Shown piece by piece: positions 20,199-32,500 of a stretch of DNA of 64,000 nt. The position numbers were made by a program, and so were the translations under genes. Source of the DNA: Owenia fusiformis (Eukaryota; Annelida; Polychaeta; Sabellida; Oweniidae). How positions within the stretch are numbered: the stretch's first letter is position 1; every line of letters begins with the position of its first letter. Location of the stretch: positions 13,686,714 through 13,750,713 of the forward strand of contig CAIIXF020000007.1 of assembly GCA_903813345.2 (NCBI GenBank), read 5' to 3'. A model generated the notes under the pieces. That model was not told the DNA's origin. It did not search any database and saw only the letters and a program-made list of their open reading frames with translations.

Positions 20199-20208
20199 TG
20201 CGCATGCG
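20199..20208. promoter_or_regulatory. NRF1-like palindrome in the probable formin promoter
   Basis: TGCGCATGCG matches the NRF1 consensus core. It lies about 230 bp before the formin ATG at 20435 in CpG-containing sequence, a usual position for this site in animal promoters. Confidence 0.5.
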
Positions 20209-20434
20209 TCCTTTTATTTCCGGAGATCTCATTTCCGTCTTATTTCAATCTTTCAAAATTTTATCGAAACTTCAATAATAAGTACTATAATCATGAAGGT
20301 TTGGACAATTTAAAACGTATATAATGGAAGAGGAAAAAACCTAGATGAATGAATATGTGCTAGAAGGGCTAGGTTTTATCAGAAATGTTTGAAGCTCATT
20401 TTGGAACTTGATGTCAAAAATCGTAAGAAAAATC

Positions 20435-20551
20435 ATGGGCAATTCGGAAAGTACACCAGATCATAGGCATGATATGCGGGCAAACAGCATGCCGATTCGT
20501 CTTCCATTGCCAGAATCAGAAGAGTTGGAGCGACGCTTTACAAAAGTTCTC
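20435..20551 (+). CDS. FMNL exon 1 (myristoylation start)
   Basis: The exon has 39 codons from ATG 20435 to CTC|gtaagt, phase 0. I chose MGNSES over the in-frame upstream ATG (20411) because the family starts MGN with Gly-2 myristoylated. [13 protein letters not shown] at the end matches the family's ELEERF helix. Confidence 0.85.
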
Positions 20552-23500
20552 GTAAGTACAGAATGGATTGTTCTAAAACTTGTGTTGTTTGTGCATGAAA
20601 TGACGATACTGTTCAAATCTCAATTACGCCTGTTCAAATATGTAGAAATAAAATTCACTGTTACTTACCTTACCCTAAGTTATTTTAAGTGAAATAAGTT
20701 TCAGCCTGTTGAAATTGCCAAAAAGCCTGTTGAAAAAATATTTATTGAAACCCCTGACATGACAAGTCATTATATTTTGTAAACTTGACCATCATACTTG
20801 AGATTGTCAATTACATTTATTACATTATGTGAAATTACATATGTTTAGATTAGTTTGTAAACTGGATTATCACATTTGAATCTGTTTATTTATAATTTTG
20901 GATATTTATCACCGCTTCAAAAATTAAACTATAGTTCATTCATGGAATTCTGGAAGTATCTTGGAACTCTGACGTCACTTGAACAGAGGAAGAAATTTTC
21001 TCAAGAAAATGGCCAAGTTTCTTACTGTATTTGGATCCAATTTCGAGAATCTGCCTACTGACTAGGCGAATATGCACACATTTGACTTCAAAAAATAAGT
21101 GATGTTAATATGAGTAAGTAGACCAAATTGATTTTTTGACTGTCGGACAGCATGTGAAAAATATTTTATGTCTCTGTGCATTCATGTGAACAAAATGAGG
21201 CTTTTCCTTAGATTAGCAATTAGAGTCAAAGTTACATATCAAAATAACCCCAAAATTAAAAAATAGCACCAAAGTTTTACCTTTTCACTTAACTTCTGAA
21301 TCTGTCTCTATTATTCTCTGAGGGGGTCACAGCATTTGCGCTAGACATTTTCAAATCTGAGTCTCATCAGAATAGAATTTTAAGAAATGCAAAATGAGGT
21401 ATGAACGATCTTCAGTGATCATCACAGCAGAGAAAATACCATGAATTAGGATCCACGTTAAAAGGGGAATAGCGGTAGATTAGGAATAATTCCATAGAAA
21501 AATCCAAAATAAATCATTGGTACCTTAAACCTGTCCTGGAGATCGGCTATGACCAGTGTAGTCATTAACGGCCTTCCCGGCGGACATTGTCCATTAGATT
21601 GAGCCCCGGTCCGGCAATGTTTGCAAAAGTGCTGGTCATTTAGATCAGCATGATATTGAATCGCCTACCTAGCAGTAGAATTCATGTCCGTGCTGTTAGT
21701 GTCCTAATAATTCGAGTTTTCGATGATTAAATCGCCAGATTTAAGTTATTAACAAGAATTCATGAGAACATTTTTTTGTTTTTAATTTTTTTTCTAAGAA
21801 CAACCGATTATAAACCGGTATAGCGAAATGATACATTAAATTACCGAACATACAATATAAAATGTTTAGAAAGTCGATATAGCGAATCAATTTCTAGCTA
21901 GTTTCTGGCTGACCAGCAGACAAAGAAGAAATAGGAAACAGACTAAAAGTGCTTCTGTGACCTGAGTGGAATCCTTGGAATCCATGGAGGATATCCAAGA
22001 TATTGAAACAAATGTCACAGTGAATGTAACCATGCCAGAAGCAGATACAAACACAGAGGCTACATGTTCTTTAGATCATTCTGATTATGACAGTTGTGAT
22101 GAGTTTGATGACACTGACAATGATTATGACTCGGAGAATGAACTTAATATGGCCATTGGGGACCTTTTGGGACCTTTGATTTAATGATACTGATTTCATT
22201 TTAGACATGACTCATAAAACAATCCGTTGATTTATTGTTCTTTATTGTTTAACAAGATTTTGATTGACCAGTAACATTTCATACGGACCAGGGACTTTTT
22301 TTGAGGTGCTGGTCATTTTGTCCAGCCTATTTTGATACGGACCACTTAACTTTGTTGATCAACAGGTCCGTATGACCAGTCTCTTTTTCCCCCTTAATGA
22401 CTACACTGGCTATGACCTGCCATCACTATATCTTTATTTTGTTGATACATATCGGAATTTATGCTTCATATCCATTTAACCAATCCACAAAAAGTAAATA
22501 GATAATATATGCTTCATATGCATTTAACCAATCCACAAAAAGTAAATAGATATCATACTAGTAGTTGTTTAATCGTATAAATATTATGAGCATTCTTCCT
22601 TTAATCTGAATATACTGCCAAGCTTGCTCATATAGCATTAGCCATGCATGGATTCACATGAGATTTTTGAAGAGGCTTGTACCCCCCTGAAAATCCAGTT
22701 GCACCCTACTTGAAAATCAGGGAAAATAAGTCTATTTTACCAGTTCTAGACATTGTCGAAGACCTCAATTGCTACGTCTTTTAACAAGGAACAGAATGAA
22801 ATCTTCAGTTACATATTTTGCCATATCACTCTTTTTTCCTAGTAGTATCAGATCGAGTGAGCAATATGGTTACGGTTTCAATTTTAGAATATATTTTTTT
22901 TTATCACATTTCATGTCATTTTTATTTTCTAAAAATACCTAAAGTGCATACTTTATCTGAGGAAAACTACAGATTTTTTACAATAATGTTTTTTTCTCTA
23001 AATCGCAGTGTTTTGGAAGATTTATATTTGACATTGTAAGGAATATATTGGTTGGTGGTCAATTGTATATGTTGCTTTTAATTTTGTCATCCCATATAGA
23101 TCTTATTTTGCCATTGACTTTGTAGTTTGAGTAAACCAACAAACAGTATTTTTTGATTAACATTTATTATTTCTAGGTCTAGGTCAAATATTTATTCAGA
23201 CATTTCAGTGAAATTAATTAAAAATACTAAAACTAGTCTATTGCATTGTGCTATATTACAACTCCATTAGAATTTATGGCATAGTGTAATGTAGACTATA
23301 TTGATACATACATGAGGCATGTAAGGTCATCCTATACTTGATGTAAATACTGGAGTAAACATTTATCAAACCAGATAGCTTGTTCTGAAGGACTGTACTG
23401 TTTGCGTTTGGTTCTCTGTTTCTAGGATAATGAGATCAAATCCATTCTCTCACAGATGAATGGAAAATAGAGAAATAATAGAGAAGAGTTTGGATACATA

Positions 23501-26500
23501 TGATCAAAGTTGATGAGTTGCTTGTTTCTCCTTTAAGTGAACAATTAGTTAATAAATCAAAGTATCTGTTGTTATCATATTTGTTGGAATGTTCCATGTT
23601 ATTCAGTTCATTGTTTTAGGCATGATTTCCACTGAATCAGCAGGTCCATTAATCAAATTATACATTGATCACTGCATATATAGGTTCTGTCAGGCTCCCA
23701 ACCTCCCACACATAGACTCTGTAGTAAACAGTAGTGGAAAGAGAGTACATTGTGCTTCATAGATCAAAACTCTTATACAGCCAAATCAGCCTCCCTTTCT
23801 GTGTATCATTATGTATCATTACCCAGAGGTCATTTTGAGTATTCCCTGAGGATGTATTTTTGCAGTTGAATTGATTTGTATGTGATTTGTGGAGAATTCT
23901 TCAAAAATGTTGCATAAGGGTTTTCTCATAGTTTTAACCTTTGGATTAGGTTTCCCGTTAATATAGTGATTTTCCTCAGAAGGGTTTATGCATTTATTCC
24001 TAGTTACTCCTAAATGTGTAGGGTTTATGTTGTATTTGGAAAGACGTTGTAACTGTGTTATTTCACAGCCTGTAAGACTTAGAAGCCACTACTAATCTAG
24101 CTCCTATGAAGATATCCTGGTCTCACATCATGTAAATAGTTGAACTGTGTTGCTAAACTAATCTCTTCCTTATTATTTGGAGGAATAGAGAGTATGGGTG
24201 GAGGGGATGAGACTTTAAGTATTGCCATTATATTCACTCTTTTTGTTATTGTTATTTTTTGTTATGTCCCATTGTTTGATGACATTTTTCAGTGGTTGGT
24301 GTTTGGCATTCGGCATGTGGTAGTTGGTGTTTGGCATTTGGCATCTGTATCAAATGGCGGGTGGTGACATTTTGCATGTTATTGCCTTGTCTAAAAGTGC
24401 AGAGGTCTCCAAAAAGAAGAGTAACATTGCTATACATATTCAAATCAAATATTTGTCTTTGACCTTCATTGACTTGTTGTTCTTCATGTACTGCAAACTG
24501 CAGTCTATCATTATTTAGAATGTCATCTGAAATTATTCATGCTCATGTCAGTCTTTATTTTCTATAGAAATTCAACATGAATCAGTTTATTCTGATTTGT
24601 TATTGTTATTTGCGCAAAATGATTGATACATACAAGTACATTTGTATTGATTAATTGGTCTTCATAGACTTCATTTGTGATCAGATACAAATCACAGATA
24701 GATTGTATGCTGTGTAATGTTAATGAACTTGTGAATCAGTCAATATTACTTTGGCTTTTACAAATCCACTGTGTTACATGAGAGGCCCCCAATAGCAAAT
24801 GGTGTGAATTATGTCATGTTAAATGATTTCAATTTTTGTGTCTCATCACATGACAATGACAGGAAATAGTTTTCTTTTTGAAAGTCTTGTTAAAAGGAAA
24901 AACTGTCATTTTTCTTATTGAAAGTCTTGTTAAAAGGAAAAATTCTGTCATTTTAGAACCACAGGTTGACTTTTTATTATATTGGGAAAACATCTATTCA
25001 CCTAGTTGGTGATCACATTGGGTGCACCTTTGGCCCCCTGTAATGAATTAAATTAAAATGTTATGTTTCATGATTCATCATTTTGTCCTGCAGGTTATAA
25101 TGGACCACACCATGATTAATGGATGTAATACTGTTTATATCTGTGTGAATTCACCGTCATAGTACCATAATGTAAGACACCCATGGGAATTGTCTTTTGT
25201 ATTCAAATTTGTCCAATCTATCAGGTCTGTTATAACTTTCACTAAATGTAGTTTAATTCTAATTTCTGTTTTTATGGTGTTTTTGTAACATTTTGTGATT
25301 TTGAGTACACATTTATTTGTTAAATATGACATTTTGTTATATGTATATAGAATTATATATTTTTGAATTTCTGTTTTATCATAATACTCATTTAAAAATA
25401 TCACTCAGATTTATTTAAGAATTTATGTGTCTGGTCTGAATTTCAATTCTTCATGTTCTTGTAATCTTCACATATTTCATTTTGAATAGAATCATCATCC
25501 TGTTCTTAGTGAAAGTCTCCTCCCATCCCCCTGTCCCTAAACACCATATGGATACTTACAAGATTAGAAAAGTCAGACATTTGTTTTCATTCATCAGTTA
25601 ATTGACCATTCAACTAGAGCATTAAGCAGATAATAGAATTAGATATTTGTAGCCATTTGATTTCTAGGAAATATCTTATTTGAACTTTTACTTGAATTAA
25701 GCAATTGACTGCTGTATAAAACACGATCCTTATAACCCCTATGTTGTGAATGTTTTTTCTCATCCTCACATCATTATTGTTTTTAGTGATTAGTTGTACT
25801 TAAGTCACACCCTGACAGTTAGTGCTTAGAGTTCTGATCCTAAACATTCTTTACTTCTGACTACTGCTTTCTGACTAGAGATATCATACTGTTTATAACA
25901 TGCGAGGTGTAAATGTTATCATTGGGATAAGATAAGTACAAGTGTTATGGTCAAGACAAGCCCAGTAGACACTACAACAAAACCAAACAATAAATTGTGT
26001 AATCTCTTCCAAAAGTATTTCTATATGATCATCCTGCACCCTGAGACACATCCTACTATTAATTACTATGTAGATGAAGCTCTCTCTTAAAGAAGCTCAA
26101 ATTATTGAAAAGGGTAGACATCCTTTGGAACAAACACCAATTTTTTCCAGACTTATTTTTTCCTGTTGTGATTACATTGATGTTGATGAAGCTCTTTTGA
26201 ATGACACAAAATCAAACCCTTCGAAAGGGTTGGTTATGATATGCCAAAACAGTCCTTTGAGTAAGAACTGGTACTTTCTAAGAATGCATGCTAAATAAAG
26301 AATACAAACCTAAGTCACTTATCTCTATAAAACAGCCTTGTAAACATGACAGATCTGCTTTTATGAGGACAATTAGCCTAACCAGAGTAAGGAATATTGT
26401 TAAAGCAATAAACATGGTCCTGATATAGTCAATACAGCCTACCAGGTATACAACACTGCAGTTCTATCTATCTGCACTCAAATATCAGGAGGTCTTACTT

Positions 26501-29500
26501 TTGACATTTCTCCTGGCAGATAAGCAGAAACATGGGATGCTTTCCATCTTCCTTCAGCAACCCTTCTCATATTGACAACTCTTGTTAGGCGTTACTGAAC
26601 TAGTGAACACTCATCTAGGAAATTTGGCATACATATGTGTTTTATTGTGGTTTATGCATTGTACAGTATTATTAATACATCACTCAGGGGTTGGTTCAAG
26701 ACATCATTCTGTCGAATAGTGTAACTGTTATTACTCTCATTTACTTTGGGAGGGGTAGGGGGCTATTTTACTTGATAATACATGATAACTTGTATTTTTG
26801 TATTTTACATTTGATGATGTAATTAGTATTGTATTTTATAACAACTTTATTTTTGTATTCAGTAGTTAGTTTAGCCTTAGGTCCGTTTTGTAGATTGTAG
26901 GCTTAGTTTTTTAGTGACTAATATGTCATTGTAATGACATCAGAGAGTCAATAAAAGATATATATATAACAATATATTTTATGATTTTGTTTTTAAAACA
27001 AAAATTGGAGTATTTTCATTAAAATGTCAATTTATCACTTTATTATTCATGACAGTGGTTATAATGGTTATTTGACTATTGCACATATTTCCAGTGTGAT
27101 TTTCAACAATATTTTACACGAACCTTAAAAAACAGGTTAGGAACCAGGTCAATATCGATGTTCTCTCAAAACATTGATAACTTTTCAATATGGCCTCTCC
27201 ATTAAGATGTAACTTGACTGGTACTCCCGCAAATGTGATTTTTTGGAAGAACATCGTAAACCTTGTCTTTTATTTGACTGACATTCATATATTGACCCTA
27301 CACCTTATTCTAGTGAAATAGCTTTTGGCACAACATTTTGCCGTCAAGGTTAATTCTCACTTCCTCAACCACACATAACCAGAAACCACCTTCTTCCTGG
27401 TCTGATGTGGTCTATGTAGGTTTATGACTTTTTCATGTTTTTCACTTCACACTGATTTATAAGATAAGACATTGTGGTTTTTAATAAAAAATGTGGTTCT
27501 TGGATATGATATTGTATAGCTGCAGTCAGTACTTTAGTTTTATTTGTTTCTAACATGTTTCTATTGAAATTACCTTATATTTTAACACATGTAATTCTTG
27601 TATGTTATGAAATGTTCTGTACTACATTCCTATACTGGAAAGGCAAAGTGGTCCATTCACTTTCATCAATTAAAAAATACCTAAAGAAACTGTTCTCTTT
27701 GTTATTTAAAAAAAGGTTTTCTTAATTATAAGGTCAATGAAACCTTTTAAGTGGAACACCTAGATGTAAGTAGAACTCCTGTGTTAGTGGAACACTTCCA
27801 GAGTCCCAAGACCAGACCAAATTACTTAATGTTCAATGAACTTCTATAAGTGGAACACCTACTTAGTGGATCACCTTTTAGAGGTTCAGAAGATGTTCCA
27901 CTTAGACAGGTTTTGCGGTATTCAGATTGACAAGATGACATGACAAAGCATATTCTGGTATGACTTTCAAAATAAGTATTCATGTTCTTTTGAATCATAC
28001 AGTTGTATATGTTGTCTCCAAAATCTACATACAAAACACACTATTCTTATCACCTCAGATTGCCAGATAGAATAAATAAAATACAGCATCTCAAAGCCAT
28101 TTTTATCACTTTCTATGTTTATTCTTCCCTGGTCAAGTCAATATGGACCATTAGATTTAATGTTGGATGTTGGTTTATGTTAAAACAATCCAATCTAAAG
28201 TGTCATTTTCTAAATCTTACAATGTTAGAAGTAAATAGTTGAAAAACAGAATAATGTGATGAAGATATTGATTCATTTTAGCTCTTATACAACTCTCATT
28301 ACCTTTTTGGTTGTATTTTCTCTGAGATATATATAGAATAATAGGATATATATTATACCATATAGAAATAATGTCATTGTTAAAGGCTATTTAAAGGGGC
28401 TGTATCAAAATATCTTTTCTTTCACCATCAGGCATAATTTCATTAATTACATCACTCCATTTGTATTTGATCTGTATCTGATACATTTATATATTTTGAT
28501 TTCAGCATTCCATGGATCTCCCTCCTGACAAAGCTAAAGTCTTGAAGAACTATGATGATGAGAAAAAGTGGGACTTGATATGTGACCAGGTTTGTGTCTA
28601 TTATTATTAGTCCGTTAACCCCTACCTTATATTTCTTTATCCACTCTATCCATGGACTAAAATAAATGTAACATTTCCATGACTGAGATTTTTGCATTAT
28701 TATAGTGCTAAGTCTCAACCATGTCTGGAATTTTCTTAATTAGGAAATTTTAGTTGCATATTTTTGAGTATACCTGTGCTTAATGGGCTACTATGAAATA
28801 TACAACGAATGCAAGAAGATGAGCTGCATTTTGCAAGGCACTCTATTACCCTTATCACATCAGTTTTGTGAGTTTTCAATAAAATAGTGAGGGCTTGACT
28901 GGAGATTGTGTTTGCAGCTGATATTCTATGTAAGTTCTCCCAGGCTCAAGTGGCCACTTTTAGAATACCAGGATCAGATTGAGCATTTACGCCACCACAG
29001 GTTACTGGTCAGTTTAGCAGACTTTTTGAAAAAAATCACTGGATGATCAAACTTTTTCATTTTTATGACTCTTAAATGGCAAAAAGTCACAAGAAAATGT
29101 AAATAATCTCTAAATGGTATTTTGATTGCATCCAGAAAAAGGTTTGACCTGGGATATTTTGGGATTATCCTGTATACACCACTAAACAGATATTAGGTTT
29201 GTAAGGGCCTTAGGAACAAGCTATGATGTTGTGGTCAACCTTGCAGAAAACCACAGTTATTTTGTCCACTTGGGAATTCAGGAACTGGAAATGTGTTATT
29301 TTTATGCTCAGTGTCATGTTACCTCAATATGAACTTCACTTCACATGTACATATCTCTTTCCTCATCTGTTTAATTGTTATTTTTGGAGTTTGTTATTCT
29401 ATATTTCATCTTGATGTAAGAGTTCATGAGTTCTTGCTGTTGTTTACTCATGCTTGCATTGAGATGTACAACATCAACATAGGCTGTGGTTGATGCAGAA

Positions 29501-32500
29501 TAGTCCTTTAACCATGGGCACAGTGAAGTGTCCCTCTCCAAAGGAAAGTCCTTATGTCAGAGTCAATGCCTTCAATTTGGCTCCACAGTATTATAAATGA
29601 CCCAGCCACGCAGAAATAATTTGTTGTTATAGATTTGTAGTACAGTGACGTAGCCTGCTGCAAAGCCTAGGTGTACCCTGTCAGATTGTTTATACAGACA
29701 TAATTGCAGCCACTTGATTGCCACAGTAAAATATATTGCAATTTCCGTTTACTGAATAGTACTTAAATTCTTCACTAACTAATTTAGAAATATCCCACTT
29801 TGTGGAAAGTTTTGTTTTTGCCATGTTTTCTTTGCATTTTCGTGTGACTATAGAGTTATTAAAACTCCCTTATTAATCTTTTGTCCAGTTTAGGTAGGCA
29901 GTGTAGATATATTATTATAGAACCTGCACAAACCACTTAGCAGTATCAACCCATGCAGACAGATCACTTAAAATTACATTCATATGATGCGAGACTCGAC
30001 ATTCACCAGGAAACAAGAAACATTTTGTCACCCATGAAGCAAATTAATTTTTTACTGCTTGATAAATGGTGAATGACAGTCAACTCAAGTTCTATAAGTA
30101 TGAGGATAGCATGACGTCTTGATATTTCAAGATTACTCGTTTGAAAAATGATGGCGGTGATTACCATTAACATTAGTCTCATATGTCATACAATTAATAT
30201 TTGAAACACACCTATAATTCAAACTTATGATTGGACATTAGTATGATATTACTTTATTACCTAGAAGTGCACATCATACTTATGTCTGATCATAAGTTCA
30301 CATAATAGCTGTTTTTCAAATATTTATTGTATGACATATACGAAAACAATGTTAATGTTACCAGGTCGAATCGGACCTGCAGGCCTTACTATTTGTACAA
30401 ATGTTTCTGTTTTGAAAAATTCGATATGTAATGCATATTTCTTAGTTTTTCAAAGAAATCAACAACTTTTTCGTTGCGGTTTTATCTTTACCTCATTATT
30501 TCAATCACCGTCATCATTTTTCCTTGAGATATCAAAACGTCATGCTATTCTCATACTTGGAGAACTTCATGTGACTGTCATTCACCATTTATTAAACAGT
30601 AAATTGGTACATTGGTGACAAAATGTGACAAAATGTCTGTAGTTTCCTGTTGAATGTCCAGTCTCGCATCATACAAATGTAATTTTAGGCGATCTGTCTG
30701 CATGGGGTGAGTATCTAGAAAACCTATGTATAAACAGTCTGATTTATCAGCTAGATTACTTAAATTATTCTACTCTTCCTGCCTTAATGTTTTCATATCA
30801 GTTCTTCATTTTAACAAAATGTTTCTGATTTTAGGAGCGAGTTTCCGCAAAAGAGCCTCCTAGTTTTTACCTGAACAAACTCAGGGTTTACTTTGACCCT
30901 AAATCCAGTAAAACATCTACGGTAAGTCACAGTATACATCCAAAGTATACATGTAGTATACATTCAGTCAAATTTCTCTATAAGATAATAACGCATTGAC
31001 TTTTCAACTTTTCTTTTATTAATATTTGTAACAAATCTCAGATTTCAAGTTCTGTTTTGATTTAAAACATAGATTGGTGTCTTCGATTTGGTTATATTAA
31101 TTAATAACTGAACTTTATTCCACATCTTGTTAAATGTAACATATTTTTGTATAAAAACACATTCATATAGCTATATAATTAAAACTGTTTTTGCCTAATT
31201 CTTAAGTTTCTATAATTTCTCTGTTGTTTTAGTCAACATAATTTGAATTTTAGAGTATATGTTATGCACTTTCATCATAGTATTTATTTCTACAATAATA
31301 TAGCATTTAGCTTAATACTCTTCAATTATATTTCAATAAACCTCTTTTACTTTTTTATATTTTTCATTTTTTTTCTCTATATTCTTTCTGAGAAAGCTTT
31401 TTTAAGTTGCACATGTGTTTAACTGATATGGCGTGTGTTTTAGTATGGTTGTAATTTTTACTACAGTAACTTTTACAACCTAACTGTAGGCTTATAGTAC
31501 CAAAAACAAATCACTATATCTTTTTACACATTCAACATTATGTTCTCTCTTATATCTGTCCTGGTATATACTTTTAGTATGGTCATAATTATTAAGCCAA
31601 GCAATAGCTTGCACCAAATTGTAGGCTGTCTGTGACATATCAAAAGTGAACCTCTGTTCCTTTACACACATTTAACACATGTGTTAGATCCTAATTCTAT
31701 GTAGTAACAGTGTTACTATAACACACATTTGACTTTTCTCATGTGTCTGTCTTGTAGATATTCTCTATGGGAGAGGTATGAGAGCATGTACTATAGCAAT
31801 CTATTTCTAACCAAGTCTGAAAACTAACAGAGCTCTTCAAAATAGACCATGGTCTTATAAATGGAAAATGGGAGTCTCATGGTGTAATTTCAGTGCTCTT
31901 ATTTTACAAATTATGTTATCCTAATTGAATGCCATTTATAGGACCATGGTCTTTTTGAGGAATTATCCATCCTTATATCTAAATGGTCCGAAAGTTGGAT
32001 ACCTCTGCTACTAAGTATACTTAAATACACTCTGGTTCACTTCAGCAATTACATTTACAATCATAGTCAGAAATAAATTTTCGAGAGAGGGGATGTTGAT
32101 TTACTATACCTACCTCTTGAAGACCATGTTTAAGCTACCTCATTGATGAGGGAACATTTAAACCAAATGACCAGGAAGGATTTTTCAACTCCCCTCCCTC
32201 CCTCATTGCAGATTAACCAGGGTGACACTAACCGCTGATTAACTATATCATATTAAAACAACTTATCAGCTGACATTAATGCATAGAAGCTATGAGCTTT
32301 AATATGCTACATCTAGTTTGAAGGTTTTTCAAGGTTTACAACAAAACGTCAGATTATGTGAAAAGGACCCCATGTGTACACAAATCAGTTTTGTGTTTGG
32401 TATCACTTTCAAAATTTTCTAATAATAAATTCCATTCAATGCTTTTTCATTATTGAGTTGGAAAAATAAAGTAGAAAACTAAACTAGAGATACAGTGAAA

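Larger units (their letters stand above)
20552..28505 (+). other. FMNL intron 1 (7.95 kb)
   Basis: AT-rich. It contains the TIR element at 21553-22409, small tandem duplications, one dispersed-repeat copy and a pogo-like MITE, listed separately. Other short open frames (20876-21061, 22818-23039, 25135-25404, 26074-26298) have no recognisable motif and no splice support. Confidence 0.6.

Noticed and set aside
20019-20324. 101-codon ORF before the formin start
   Set aside because: It overlaps the probable promoter (NRF1-like site at 20199) and has no recognisable motif. The MGN start at 20435 in another frame is supported by family similarity.
30331-30618. 95-codon ORF in formin intron 2
   Set aside because: It lies wholly in one arm of the 29950-30706 hairpin element and shows no protein motif.
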